Positions 51,868 to 61,148 of a stretch of DNA of 64,000 nucleotides are shown here, piece after piece. A program made the position numbers and the translations under genes. Under the pieces are notes generated by a model. That model did no database searches. It had not been told where the DNA came from and saw nothing but the letters and a program-made list of their open reading frames with translations. Position 1 is the first letter of the stretch. Every line of letters begins with the position of its first letter. Origin of the DNA: CAMYOC01 sp963704875 (GTDB taxonomy: Bacteria; Pseudomonadota; Gammaproteobacteria; Steroidobacterales; XN24); the NCBI GenBank assembly GCA_963704875.1, contig CAVPIA010000005.1, positions 372,001 through 436,000 on the forward strand, read 5' to 3'.

Positions 51868-53466
51868 TCAGGCGCCGAGCAGCGTCAGCGCCGTGATGAT
51901 GGCGCAGACCCCGTATAGGAACATCGGCACGACAGTGCGTTTGATAATGTAACCCTCCTGCCGGCTCAGGCCGAGAATCGAACACACTGCGACGATGTTG
52001 TTGATGCAGACCATATTGCCCATGGCGCCACCCACGGATTGCAGAGCCAGGATGGTAGAGCTGTTAAGACCCTGGGCGGCTGCGATCGATGCCTGGATAC
52101 CGCCGAAGGTCAGGTTGGATATGGTCGCCGACCCAGAGAAGAACGACCCCAGCGCACCAAGATACGGGGCGAAACCGATCCAGGCGCCGCCCGCAACCGC
52201 GGAAAAGCTACGGCCAATGATCTGCACCAGGGATTGATCGCCGCCGCTCATCAGCAGACGCACCACCACCAGAGCGCCGAACAGCGCAATAATGGGATGC
52301 ACCATGCGCTGCCAGCTCTCCCGGTTGATTTGAGCAACCACCCGCCGATTCAGGCCATAGATCAGCCAGGCGACCGCAGAGATCAGAAAAAAAGGAATCA
52401 ACGCTGGCACATAGAGCGTTTTATAAATCCACGCACCGTCGGCACCGGCAACACCGAGCACATCACGAACGCTGATAACCAGGGCCGGGCTGATCGAAAC
52501 ATCTCCCAGCGCGCCCACAGATGCGGTCCAGGAAGGATGCTGCAAATTGAGCAGATCCTTCAACCCCAGCTGCTGGATCCGGGTCACCAGCAATATCAAC
52601 AGAGTGCCCCACAACGGGAACAGGGCTTTCGCCAGCTGTGCCGGAGCAACCGACCGCGTTTTGCCCGAGACAGAATTATCGTCTCGTGCGAGGCCAAAGC
52701 CCTTGTGCGCCAGCATGGCTGACACGCCCAGGCCCACGGCGCCGCCGATCAGCGAGGGAAACTCAAAATTGAATCGCGCGACGATCACATAGGGCACGGT
52801 GCAGGCCAGGATTGATGCGAACACGAACACCAGATTGGCACGGATCTCGCGCCAGCTGACGACGAATCGCAGTGCCATGAGCGGTATAAACAGCGCAGCG
52901 ACGCCATGAATCAGCGCGCTCTTGTAGGCCAGCTCGGCCAGTTCCTGTTCGTTTAATCCGAGTTGCCCAAAACCAAACCAGGTGGGCGTGCCGACGGCGC
53001 CGAACGAGACCGGCACAGAGTTCATCACCAGTGTCAGTATCGCCACCCGGATGGCCGGAAACCCCATGCCGACGAGTAGCGGCGCCGCCAGCGCGGCCGG
53101 CGTGCCGAAGCCGCTGGCGCCCTCGATCAAAAACGCGAAAGCCCAGCCGATGATCATCAACTGTGCGACCCGGTTGTCGGTAATTTCGTTGAGCCAGCGG
53201 CGCACAACTTCCATGCGCCCTGACAATTCCATTGTTTTAAACAACAGAATTGCGCCCCAGATGATGCTTATCGGAGTCAGCGACTCCAGCAGGCCGAGCA
53301 ACACGGTTGCGTTGGCGACCTGCAAAGAAGTGTCGAAATAGAACAGCTTGACCAGCCACAACACAGCCGCCACCAGAGGCAACGCGATATGAGAAGACAA
53401 AGCGCGCGGTTTGGTCAGTAGCCAGATCAACAGAACGATCGGCGAAACGGCGAAGAGGAAGTCCAT
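51868..53466 (-). CDS. L-lactate permease family transporter
   Basis: 532 residues with about 12-14 membrane helices, LctP family. Motifs: GASGFGTPAALAAPLLVGMG and PVSFGAVGTPTWFGF, both characteristic of LldP/GlcA permeases, and QSVGGAMGNMVCINNIVAVC near the end. It would take up L-lactate, D-lactate or glycolate with protons. The ATG at 53466 puts the first helix (FLFAVSPIVLLIWLL) at the start; an in-frame start at 53529 adds 21 residues. No lactate dehydrogenase gene is nearby. Confidence 0.9.
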   Translation of the reverse strand: MDFLFAVSPIVLLIWLLTKPRALSSHIALPLVAAVLWLVKLFYFDTSLQVANATVLLGLLESLTPISIIWGAILLFKTMELSGRMEVVRRWLNEITDNRVAQLMIIGWAFAFLIEGASGFGTPAALAAPLLVGMGFPAIRVAILTLVMNSVPVSFGAVGTPTWFGFGQLGLNEQELAELAYKSALIHGVAALFIPLMALRFVVSWREIRANLVFVFASILACTVPYVIVARFNFEFPSLIGGAVGLGVSAMLAHKGFGLARDDNSVSGKTRSVAPAQLAKALFPLWGTLLILLVTRIQQLGLKDLLNLQHPSWTASVGALGDVSISPALVISVRDVLGVAGADGAWIYKTLYVPALIPFFLISAVAWLIYGLNRRVVAQINRESWQRMVHPIIALFGALVVVRLLMSGGDQSLVQIIGRSFSAVAGGAWIGFAPYLGALGSFFSGSATISNLTFGGIQASIAAAQGLNSSTILALQSVGGAMGNMVCINNIVAVCSILGLSRQEGYIIKRTVVPMFLYGVCAIITALTLLGA

Positions 53467-53674
53467 GGCGTCACTGACGGTGAGATACGACCCGGCGATT
53501 ATGCGACAGCCGGGATCGAGCCGCATCAAGCGCCAGAGAATCCGCCAGAAAAAGCTCCAGAAAGAGCACCCAAAGCGTGATTCCGCTCACGGTCTGCCTG
53601 ATCGCAAGAAACATAGAATGCGATACAAGTCTTATGTAAAGCAGGCATGGGCATGATGCCCGCCGGAGGCAGCC

Positions 53675-54298
53675 ATGACTATTCGGATCATCAGTCTCGT
53701 CGCAATATCCGTGATATTGCAGGCTTGTGCGACGATGAATGAGAACGAGTGCCGGCTCAGCGACTGGCGCACGATCGGTTACGAGGATGGTGCTGCGGGA
53801 TATCCGGCCAGCAGAATTGGCGAGCATCGCCAGGCTTGCGCAAAGCACGGGATCGCGCCGGATCTGGCGGCCTATCAGCAGGGTCGCGACGAGGGACTCA
53901 GGCAATTCTGTCAGCCAAACAATGGCTTCAATCTGGGCGCACGCGGTGGCAGCTTCAACGGCGCATGTCCGGCAGATCTTGCGGTTGATTTCTCCGACGC
54001 CTATCAGGCCGGCAAGCAGTTATATACCCTGCAAAGCCGGGTCAACTCCAGCGCCAGCCAGATTGCCAGCAAACAGCGTCAACTGGCGAGCACCGAAGAT
54101 CAGTTGCAGGCCAAGGAGCTTGGCGTAATCAGCGATGAGGCTACGATTCAGGAACGCGCCCAGATGTTGCTGGAAGCCAAGGAGCTGAATGAGACGGCGG
54201 GCAAGCTCAAAGCCGAGATCGCCGATCTGGAGCAACAGAAGGCGATTTACGAGCGTGATCTGGATCGCTACCGGATGACCGTGGCCTATAACAACTGA
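53675..54298 (+). CDS. DUF2799 lipoprotein
   Basis: 207 residues. The signal ends with a lipobox LQAC, lipid-modified Cys at residue 18. The first half matches DUF2799: CRLSDWRTIGYEDGAAGYPA and YQQGRDEGLRQFCQPNNGF. The second half (about 120-200) is a coiled coil (ASKQRQLASTEDQLQAKELG). A periplasm-facing lipoprotein of unknown role. Start ATG at 53675 with GGAGG upstream. Divergent from the lactate permease gene. Confidence 0.88.
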   Translation: MTIRIISLVAISVILQACATMNENECRLSDWRTIGYEDGAAGYPASRIGEHRQACAKHGIAPDLAAYQQGRDEGLRQFCQPNNGFNLGARGGSFNGACPADLAVDFSDAYQAGKQLYTLQSRVNSSASQIASKQRQLASTEDQLQAKELGVISDEATIQERAQMLLEAKELNETAGKLKAEIADLEQQKAIYERDLDRYRMTVAYNN

Positions 54299-54548
54299 CA
54301 GTTGGCCGGCGGCGCCGCGCCAAACAGGCTCGGACTGCACCCCACAATCCGAACGGACAACCAGGATCAGGAACCCGGGCAGACCCGTGGGTGGATGCTG
54401 CGGACGTCCGGACGCCGCGATCTGCGTGATTTCTCCGAATAGCCGACCTCGGCCAGCCTGGCCCTGATTCAGTCCGCTCCGACCGCGCTCATGACCCCGA
54501 CACCAACGGCTGGTATGCTCAGCGCAAATCTCCTGGCGAGGGCCTGCG

Positions 54549-54953
54549 ATGAATAGCTTCGGGCACACCCACAGCAAGGTCATGGGCTATCTGCTGTGGA
54601 TTTTCGGTTTTATCGGCGCCCATCGCTTCTACTATGGCCGCCCTGTCAGCGGCACTATCTGGTTTTTCACCCTGGGCCTGCTTTTTGTCGGCTGGATCAT
54701 AGATCTGTTCCTGATCCCGGGCATGAATGACGATGCAAGCTACCGATTTGAGGACGGGCCGCTGGACTACAATATCGGCTGGATCCTGCTGACATTCCTG
54801 GGGATTTTCGGTATTCACCGCTTCTACATGGGCAAGTGGCTTACCGGCATCATCTGGCTACTGACTGGCGGGCTGTTCCTGATCGGTTACCTATACGATT
54901 ACTGGACCCTCAACGATCAGATGAGCGACATAAACCGGACGCGGCTGGTGTGA
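54549..54953 (+). CDS. TM2-domain protein with two TM2 units
   Basis: 134 residues. The pattern WIFGFIGAHRFYYGRPVSGT then FLGIFGIHRFYMGKWLTGI shows a duplicated TM2 domain, each with two short helices joined by a tight turn and the conserved G-x-HRFY. TM2 proteins are small inner-membrane proteins with unclear function. Start ATG at 54549; MNSFGHTHSKVMGYLLW. It seems to stand alone. The 250 bases before it hold no gene. Confidence 0.85.
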   Translation: MNSFGHTHSKVMGYLLWIFGFIGAHRFYYGRPVSGTIWFFTLGLLFVGWIIDLFLIPGMNDDASYRFEDGPLDYNIGWILLTFLGIFGIHRFYMGKWLTGIIWLLTGGLFLIGYLYDYWTLNDQMSDINRTRLV

Positions 54954-55017
54954 TCGTCCGGCGCACGCCTGCAGGGCCGAGGATCTGAACACCGGTTCCC
55001 GGTGAAAGTAACGCGCT

Positions 55018-55929
55018 ATGAGCAGGCAAGCTTGTCCGGATCCACGCAGCGCCCGCCCCCATGAAGGCCTGGGCAAGGAAATCGAACCTGTCGCCAAGGA
55101 TCTGGGCGGGTTTTCGGTGCGCCGCGTATTGCCGGCGCCGGGGCAGCGCTCGCTTGGCCCGTTTATTTTTTTCGACCATATGGGGCCGTCGGTTCTCCAG
55201 CCCGGGCAGGGCATCGACGTGCGCCCGCATCCACACATCGGTCTGGCCACGATGACCTATTTGTTCGAGGGCGAGATCACACACCGAGACAGCCTCGGTG
55301 TGGTGCAGTCGATTCGACCCGGAGCAGTCAACTGGATGACCGCCGGTCGCGGCATCGTTCACTCGGAGCGGACCGGGCCGGACGCACGAGCGACCGAATC
55401 GCGCTTGCATGGCATACAGACCTGGATCGCGCTTCCGGTCGATGAGGAGGAGGCCGAGCCGGCGTTTTTCCATCACCCGGCCGAGACGTTGCCGATTATC
55501 GAAATGCCGAAAGTGTGGATGCGCCTGGTTGCTGGCACGGCCTGCGGGGAACGCTCGCCGGTGGCGACCTCGTCCGGCATGTTTTATCTCGACGCCAGAC
55601 TCGGTCGCGGCGCTCGATTCGAGTTGCCAATGGAGTTTGCTGAACGCGGCGTCTATGTGGTCGACGGTTCGGTGTCGGCGGCTGGGGTTACATTCCAGGC
55701 AAACCGCATGTTGATCCCGCCAGCAGGGCAGAATTTCGAATTTACCGCGGAGGCCGACAGCAGTCTGATCATCCTCGGTGGCGACCCGCTGGCTGAACCG
55801 CGGCACATATGGTGGAACCTCGTGTCGACCCGGCGCGAACGAATTGAGCAGGCCAAGGCCGACTGGAAGGCGGGTCTTTTCCCGATGGTCCCCGGAGAAA
55901 CCGAGTTTATCCCGCTGCCCGAGGATTGA
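55018..55929 (+). CDS. pirin-like cupin protein
   Basis: 303 residues of the pirin family. N-terminal cupin metal ligands: DVRPHPHIGLATMTYLFEGE (two His) and GIVHSERTGP (His, Glu). YVVDGSVSAAGVTF and the C-terminal cupin follow. Bacterial pirins such as YhhW act as quercetin dioxygenases in vitro; in other bacteria they are redox-linked regulators. Start ATG at 55018. The TM2 gene ends 64 bases before. Function in this organism is unknown. Confidence 0.92.
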   Translation: MSRQACPDPRSARPHEGLGKEIEPVAKDLGGFSVRRVLPAPGQRSLGPFIFFDHMGPSVLQPGQGIDVRPHPHIGLATMTYLFEGEITHRDSLGVVQSIRPGAVNWMTAGRGIVHSERTGPDARATESRLHGIQTWIALPVDEEEAEPAFFHHPAETLPIIEMPKVWMRLVAGTACGERSPVATSSGMFYLDARLGRGARFELPMEFAERGVYVVDGSVSAAGVTFQANRMLIPPAGQNFEFTAEADSSLIILGGDPLAEPRHIWWNLVSTRRERIEQAKADWKAGLFPMVPGETEFIPLPED

Positions 55930-55957
55930 GGCCGGCAAGGCCTGGCGCAGCCGCGTC

Positions 55958-56353
55958 TCAGCCTCGTTCCTCTCCGTCCTCTCCGGACCGATGACGAGCG
56001 ATTCTGCGCCGCCTCAATGCCATCGGATGTTCGGCCTTGCGCAGCTTGTCAGCAATGTGAGTCAGTGCGTACCAGGGGTGACGAACCAGCATCCTCGGCC
56101 CGGCATAGCGCATGATGATTCGCGCTTGCTCACGTTGGGCCCGCTTGTAGCAATGTACCGGGCAGCGCGCACAAACAGGTTTACGCTGGCCATACGGGCA
56201 TTTGTGCAGACGTTGTTCCGCGTACTCGAGAAAGCGCTGGCAGCGCAGACACGGGCGATGCCTTTCGCCCGGGTGATGGTCCCGACAATAAATCTCTACC
56301 ATCCGCTCGATGGTCAGAAACTCCCTGCGCAGGCGGCGTTTGAGCGTGGTCAT
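55958..56353 (-). CDS. YgbA-family protein (nitrous-oxide-stimulated promoter domain)
   Basis: 131 residues rich in Cys, His and Arg. CLRCQRFLEYAEQRLHKCPY, then KPVCARCPVHCYKRAQREQA, is the YgbA/PF11756 pattern with paired Cys that may bind metal. E. coli ygbA is controlled by NsrR and linked to nitric-oxide stress. It converges on the pirin gene. Start ATG at 56353. Confidence 0.85.
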   Translation of the reverse strand: MTTLKRRLRREFLTIERMVEIYCRDHHPGERHRPCLRCQRFLEYAEQRLHKCPYGQRKPVCARCPVHCYKRAQREQARIIMRYAGPRMLVRHPWYALTHIADKLRKAEHPMALRRRRIARHRSGEDGEERG

Positions 56354-56385
56354 CCCTGTCAGATTAGCCGCGATTCATGTTTCTG

Positions 56386-57102
56386 TCATTTATCAGAATC
56401 AGCGTCCCGGTGCGGACGATCCGCGGTGCTCGTCGAATCATGGCCCGCGTGCAATGCATCGATGCGCTGCTCCAGCATCCTGACTGCGCGTTCGAGTCCT
56501 TCGACTCGCTGCTCGAGATCGCTGCTGGGACTCGCGTACACCTCGGCGTCATCTGAGCCGCGGGTTTCCGTTATTGGGCTGGCGGTCGGTTGCGGACCGC
56601 AGAACAAATGCGCGTAGCGTGCTTCGCGTTTGCCTGGTTCCCGGGGCAGCAACGTAACAAATGGACCGTCCTCACGCCGCGCAAGCTCACGCAATACAGT
56701 GTCAACTTCGCCGGCATCGGAGAATTCACACAGGCGGTTGGTTCTGCTGCGCAACTCGCCCGCAGTCTGTGGTCCGCGCAGCAACAGAGCGCAAATCAGA
56801 CCCAGTTCCTGCGCAGAGAAATGCAGCGCCCCAAACTCGCTGTTGCAAAACCGATGCTGGAACTTCGGCACGCGACTGCCGAAGCCCGACTTCTCCATCA
56901 ACAGGTGCTTCTTGCTCAGCCCATCGACCACCGCCTGGACCTCGGGCTCATCGAGATCAAGCACCGGGTCGCGATTGCTCTTCTGGTTGCAGCCATTACG
57001 CAGCGCATTGAGCGACAGCGGGTATTGATCCGGTGTGGTGATGGACTTCTCAACTAATACACCAATGACCCTTGCTTCAAGTTCGGTCAGCTGGATTCTC
57101 AT
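56386..57102 (-). CDS. YceH family protein (DUF480)
   Basis: 238 residues. ELEARVIGVLVEKSITTPDQ then YPLSLNALRNGCNQKSNRDP is the DUF480 winged-helix signature; a second winged helix follows (AQELGLICALLLRGPQTAGE). The C-terminal 40 residues are a coiled coil (SDLEQRVEGLERAVRMLEQR). Start ATG at 57102 with AGGAG seven bases upstream; a GTG two codons before is weaker. YceH is of unknown function; a nucleic-acid role is often assumed from the fold. It follows the divergent direction to the RRM gene. Confidence 0.9.
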   Translation of the reverse strand: MRIQLTELEARVIGVLVEKSITTPDQYPLSLNALRNGCNQKSNRDPVLDLDEPEVQAVVDGLSKKHLLMEKSGFGSRVPKFQHRFCNSEFGALHFSAQELGLICALLLRGPQTAGELRSRTNRLCEFSDAGEVDTVLRELARREDGPFVTLLPREPGKREARYAHLFCGPQPTASPITETRGSDDAEVYASPSSDLEQRVEGLERAVRMLEQRIDALHAGHDSTSTADRPHRDADSDK

Positions 57103-57392
57103 CGACACGCTCCTGTGGATTCATCCGATTCCGGATTATCCTCCCAAACGAAGCCCGCAGGCAGGATGATTCGTCCGGGGACGGTTGCCGGCTGCGTCTG
57201 AGGACACCGGCGATGGGGACTGCACACGGTCCGTATGGATTCATATGATGGGAAGTTCCTGGCGATCATGCTAAAATTGACCGATTAGATGCCTGATCCC
57301 GGGCACTCGGAAGACCACAGCGGGACGTGCGCGATGGCTTCCGGTGTCTTCAGTCAAGCATCTTTTCCGAGCGATCCAGTCACTACAGTTTG

Positions 57393-57411
57393 GGCCCGGT
57401 GGGCCTTTTTT
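57393..57411 (+). terminator. terminator-like hairpin in the leader of the RRM gene
   Basis: GGCCC, a GGT loop and GGGCC are followed by six T, about 107 bases before the start codon at 57518. The stem is only five pairs, so it may end transcription weakly or attenuate it. The surrounding 410-base gap (57103-57517) holds no gene that I can support. Confidence 0.5.
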
Positions 57412-57517
57412 GATGGGATAGCCGGGACACGGAATTTGCCGTTGCGGCAAGTCTCTGCCAGCAGGTTTGTGTGTTTGCTTGCCTGGCGGCGCTTCTTTCG
57501 AATAACACACTTTTTAG

Positions 57518-57802
57518 ATGAGTGAACGTATGAATATCTATGTTGGAAATCTGGCCTATAGCGTGACCGAAGACGACCTTCGCTCGGCTTTTGCGGAGTT
57601 TGGCACCGTCACCAGCGTCAATGTCATCACTGACAAGTTCTCGGGCCAGTCCAAGGGATTTGGCTTCGTCGAGATGGCGGACAACTCCGAGGCCGACGCG
57701 GCCATCAAGGCCCTGAACGACACGGCCCTGAGCGGTCGTAACATGAAGGTCAACCAGGCCAAGCCGCGGGCAGAACGCCCGGCGCGTGGCCCGCGTTACT
57801 AA
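57518..57802 (+). CDS. RRM-domain RNA-binding protein
   Basis: 94 residues, one RNA-recognition motif: RNP2 NIYVGNLAY and RNP1 KGFGFVEM, with the FGTVTSVNVITDK loop between. The C-terminal tail PRAERPARGPRY is basic. Small bacterial RRM proteins are often cold-induced and act as RNA chaperones. Start ATG at 57518, with a second ATG at 57530. A long untranslated leader with a terminator-like hairpin, and a strong terminator after it, frame a single-gene unit. Confidence 0.92.
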   Translation: MSERMNIYVGNLAYSVTEDDLRSAFAEFGTVTSVNVITDKFSGQSKGFGFVEMADNSEADAAIKALNDTALSGRNMKVNQAKPRAERPARGPRY

Positions 57803-57848
57803 GACCTGATCCGATTCGACCGGAGCATTCTCCGGTCTGGATCGTTGG

Positions 57849-57876
57849 AAAAGGCCCCTCTTGCAGGGGCCTTTTT
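57849..57876 (+). terminator. intrinsic terminator after the RRM gene
   Basis: An 11-bp stem (AAAAGGCCCCT / AGGGGCCTTTT) with a CTTGC loop and a T run. The same CTTGC loop is found in the tRNA-Arg terminator. Confidence 0.9.
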
Positions 57877-57993
57877 CTATCCTGGTCGACAGTGTAGTTT
57901 ATTCTGGTACCCGCACCCTGTGTGCCGCCCGTGGCAAGCAGGGCTTTCTGGTCCATCCAGAAGAAGAGCCGGAAGAAGAGCCGGAAGAAGAGC

Positions 57994-58911
57994 ATGAGCC
58001 ACTCCCATCCAGCCGCGCACGGGGAAGCCGCCGCATCCAGGCGCATCCTGTTCGCGATGATCCTGACCGCCAGCTTTATGATCGTGGAGGTCATTGGCGG
58101 CGTTCTGTCGGGATCGTTGGCGCTGCTTGCGGATGCCGGCCACATGCTGACCGATTCGATGGCTCTGGGCCTGGCCTGGGCCGCATTCATGGTCAGCGAG
58201 CGGCCGGCCGACCAGCGGCGCAGTTTCGGCTACCATCGTTTCCAGATTCTTGCGGCCTTCGTCAATGGTCTTACGCTGCTGTTCATAGTCGGATGGATCC
58301 TGATCGAAGCGGTCAGCAGAATGCTGAATCCGGTACCCGTTGCCGGTGGGACGATGCTGGTTGTCGCCGTGCTCGGCCTGATCGTCAATCTGGTCTCGTT
58401 CTGGATCCTGCACAGCGGCGACCAGGATAATCTCAATCTGCGCGGCGCCGCGCTGCACGTGCTCGGTGATCTGCTTGGATCGCTGGTCGCGATCGTCGCC
58501 GCGGTTGTCATCATTTATACCGGCTGGACGCCCATCGATCCTATTCTCTCCGTGATCGTTGCTGGCCTGATCCTGCGCAGCGCGTGGGAACTGGTGAAGC
58601 GGTCCGCGCACATCCTGCTCGAGGGTTCCCCCGACTGGCTGGAGGTCGAAGCGTTGCAACAGGATCTGATCAGCTCTATCGACGGCCTTGAAGGGCTGCA
58701 CCATGTTCACGTGTGGAGTCTGACGCCGCAGCGACTGTTATTGACCATGCATGCGGAAATCGCCAAGGGCGATGGTCATCAGGAACGCGTGTTGCGCGAA
58801 ATCAAGATGGCGCTGCGGGACCGTTATCGAATCAGTCATTCGACGATCCAGGTCGATATCTCCGGCTGCGCCGACAGCCTGGAAACAGATGCCGTCGCGG
58901 GTAGTCATTGA
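57994..58911 (+). CDS. CDF-family cation efflux transporter (CzcD/ZitB-like)
   Basis: 305 residues with six membrane helices. The metal site is visible as ADAGHMLTDSMALGLAWAA (Asp, His/Asp) and HVLGDLLGSLVAIVAAVV (His, Asp), fitting zinc/cadmium exporters. A His-rich start (SHSHPAAHG) and a C-terminal cytosolic domain (HHVHVWSLT) complete the CDF fold. It exchanges metal for protons. Start ATG at 57994; an in-frame longer reading would translate a 12-base repeat (GAAGAGCCG units) just upstream. The transcript probably starts after the RRM terminator. Confidence 0.9.
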   Translation: MSHSHPAAHGEAAASRRILFAMILTASFMIVEVIGGVLSGSLALLADAGHMLTDSMALGLAWAAFMVSERPADQRRSFGYHRFQILAAFVNGLTLLFIVGWILIEAVSRMLNPVPVAGGTMLVVAVLGLIVNLVSFWILHSGDQDNLNLRGAALHVLGDLLGSLVAIVAAVVIIYTGWTPIDPILSVIVAGLILRSAWELVKRSAHILLEGSPDWLEVEALQQDLISSIDGLEGLHHVHVWSLTPQRLLLTMHAEIAKGDGHQERVLREIKMALRDRYRISHSTIQVDISGCADSLETDAVAGSH

Positions 58912-59019
58912 TTGCGGGTCCTATTGTCGCGCAAACAACAGTCGCTGGAACAATAGTCGCAGGAAATTGTTAACCTATCGGACCAGAATTTGTCACCACT
59001 TAGCGGGGATTCGAAACAG

Positions 59020-59424
59020 ATGGCCGAACAGCAGAAGATGGAAATACGCATGACCAGCGAGGACCTCTACCTTGAAGAGGTTTTCACGGACCGCCGGGTT
59101 GGCACAATACAGCGTCTGACGCCGGTGACCGCAAGTGGGGACGCGGATCCATCCCGCCCGCTTCGATTCGTCGGCCAGGCCCAGATCATGACCCCGGCCG
59201 GCGCCCTGCCACTGAGTTTCGAAATCGCCGCTAATTCGCTGCAGGAAGCGGTGGACGGCTTTGGCGCTGCCGCCGAGGTGGCGGTGGAGGACACGATGAA
59301 ACGCATTGAAGAGATGCGCCGTGAAGCCGCCTCCTCGCTGATCGTTCCGGGTGCTTCCGGCGGCGCCCCGGGTGGCGGCATGCCCGGTGGTGGCATGCCG
59401 GGCGGCGGCATCCAGATGCCCTGA
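59020..59424 (+). CDS. small hypothetical protein with Gly-Met-Pro tail
   Basis: 134 residues. A folded-looking part of about 100 residues (MTSEDLYLEEVFTDRRVGTI, then SFEIAANSLQEAVDGFGAAA) is followed by a tail of repeated GGGMPGGGMPGG. No signal peptide and no membrane helix. The mix of beta-rich domain and Gly-Met-Pro repeats is not one I can assign. Start ATG at 59020; an ATG at 58990 adds ten residues. It lies between the cation exporter and the convergent saccharopine-dehydrogenase-like gene. Confidence 0.7.
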   Translation: MAEQQKMEIRMTSEDLYLEEVFTDRRVGTIQRLTPVTASGDADPSRPLRFVGQAQIMTPAGALPLSFEIAANSLQEAVDGFGAAAEVAVEDTMKRIEEMRREAASSLIVPGASGGAPGGGMPGGGMPGGGIQMP

Positions 59425-59448
59425 GGACAGGTTGGAGTTCGCGTGGGA

Positions 59449-60696
59449 TCAGTCTGCCTCGATGGTGAAACTCATCCCCGCATTGTTCTCCAGACGCGCG
59501 ATCAGGATCGCGCCCATCGCAGCGGCGGGCGTCCAGAAACCGCCTGTGACCGTCAGCTCGGATTCATCCAGGGCCAGGCACACGGCGCTCTCTCCCAGCA
59601 TCTTGCACGTCGCGCCATAACCGGGGTCGCGATCGGCTTTCACCCGCGCCCGCAGGGTGCGGTCGCCTGCTTTTCCGACCATTACAATGTCAAAAAAGCC
59701 GCGCTCACGGTCTTCCGCTGATGGTCCTTCTCCCGGGTCCGGCAGCAATTTGTTGACCAGCGCGCGGGTGGCCGTTACCGAGGTGGCCAGCAGGAATCCA
59801 CCCAGCGCTGCAGTGATGCTGACGGCTCTCGCCCAGCCGGCCGCGCCGCGCCCGGTCATCACCGCCTCGCTATAACGGAAGTCTCGGCCATAGGCATAGT
59901 CCATCACCGCATTGCTGCGACGGACTACCCGGGTGTTGATGGCCGCCATCACAAACGGGGCGGTCCAGGAATCAACATCTGCATCCCATTTCACCGAACT
60001 CTGGTCTGAACCATCCGGGCCGCTGGTCTCTCCGCGCGGGTTGAGGCCATATGGATTGCCCAGCGCCTTGCGCGCCTGAGGGTCTCGCCTGGCTTCCTCG
60101 ACCGCGTTCAGCATGCTGGCGAAGGTGCCGCCGCTGAACGCGCCGCGCATCCGGCGGACCCGCATTTTGACTTCGTCGCAGGGCGTTCCGTGCCGGGTCT
60201 GCATGCTCTGGTTGATAAACAGACAGCCAAGATCCGACGGGATTGAATCGAATCCACAGCAGTTGACAATGCGTGCACCGCTGGCGCGCGCCTGATCCTC
60301 GTGTGCGTCGATCATGCGTCGTATCCACTGGGTTTCGCCAGTGATGTCGCAGTAATGGGTGCCGGTGCGCACGCATGCTGCGACCAGCTCGCTGCCATAT
60401 TTGGCAAACGGTCCCACAGTGGAGCAGATCACGCGGGTTTGATTGACCAGCGCCTCCAGGCTGTCCGGGTCATGGCTGTCCGCGAGCAGGATCGGGACAG
60501 CCTTGGATCCCTGGCCGAGTCCATCGCGGACGGTTTCGAGTTTGGCCTGATTGCGGCCGGCCATGGCCCAACGCAATTCGCCGCCGACGCCGTATTGACC
60601 GAGCAGGTACTCGGCCACCAGTCGTCCGGTAAAGCCGGACGCGCCCCAGATGACAAGATCGAAGTCGCTCGTGTTGCTTGTGTTTTCTTTGTTCAT
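59449..60696 (-). CDS. saccharopine dehydrogenase-like / trans-acting enoyl reductase family protein
   Basis: 415 residues. DLVIWGASGFTGRLVAEYLL is an NAD(P)-binding turn, followed by VICSTVGPFAKYGSELVAAC and HYCDITGETQWIRRMIDAHE. These fit the family annotated as saccharopine dehydrogenase-like, including mycobacterial trans-acting enoyl reductases. The role outside actinobacteria is unclear, possibly lipid modification. Start ATG at 60696; a TTG at 60705 is in frame. A weak hydrophobic stretch (VSITAALGGFLLATS) sits in the middle, as in relatives. Confidence 0.85.
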   Translation of the reverse strand: MNKENTSNTSDFDLVIWGASGFTGRLVAEYLLGQYGVGGELRWAMAGRNQAKLETVRDGLGQGSKAVPILLADSHDPDSLEALVNQTRVICSTVGPFAKYGSELVAACVRTGTHYCDITGETQWIRRMIDAHEDQARASGARIVNCCGFDSIPSDLGCLFINQSMQTRHGTPCDEVKMRVRRMRGAFSGGTFASMLNAVEEARRDPQARKALGNPYGLNPRGETSGPDGSDQSSVKWDADVDSWTAPFVMAAINTRVVRRSNAVMDYAYGRDFRYSEAVMTGRGAAGWARAVSITAALGGFLLATSVTATRALVNKLLPDPGEGPSAEDRERGFFDIVMVGKAGDRTLRARVKADRDPGYGATCKMLGESAVCLALDESELTVTGGFWTPAAAMGAILIARLENNAGMSFTIEAD

Positions 60697-61148
60697 AAGG
60701 CCCAAGGCTAGTGCCCGGTGTGCTCGCTAGCAAGCAATGCGTTCGAATGGGGCAAAGAGTAGTCGGCTGTGGCCAGGGTGTTTTGAATCGCCAGGCTTCT
60801 TTTGGGGCGTCTGATCGGGGGCATTGCGGGAAGGCGTGCCGGCAGCGAACCGGTGCCGGGAACGAGAGCGCGTCGGTGATGTTGGCGTGTCATCGTAATC
60901 GTCAACAGGAATGGCCAACAAGAAAGGCTATAAAGAAGTATCAGGAAGAGGCTCTGACTCGACGTTGTGCCAGCTTTAAAGGCACTGCGCAAAGGTGTAA
61001 CCTTACAACCGGCCCGCCCATCAGGAACGGGCGGTCCCGCCCCGTTAAGCCGGGATCCAATAGTGGCGGGTTTTGACGTGCGAACTCCGCCGCCGATCGG
61101 AGGTGCAGGATCGCTACCATCACTACCAGTGCGGCCGACGATGACTAT
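60697..61148. other. 452-base gap before pqiA, no gene recognised
   Basis: Frames here have no family resemblance. Near its end GGAGG (61098-61102) sits seven bases ahead of an ATC codon at 61110 that is in frame with pqiA. The promoter of the pqi operon must lie here. Confidence 0.5.
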
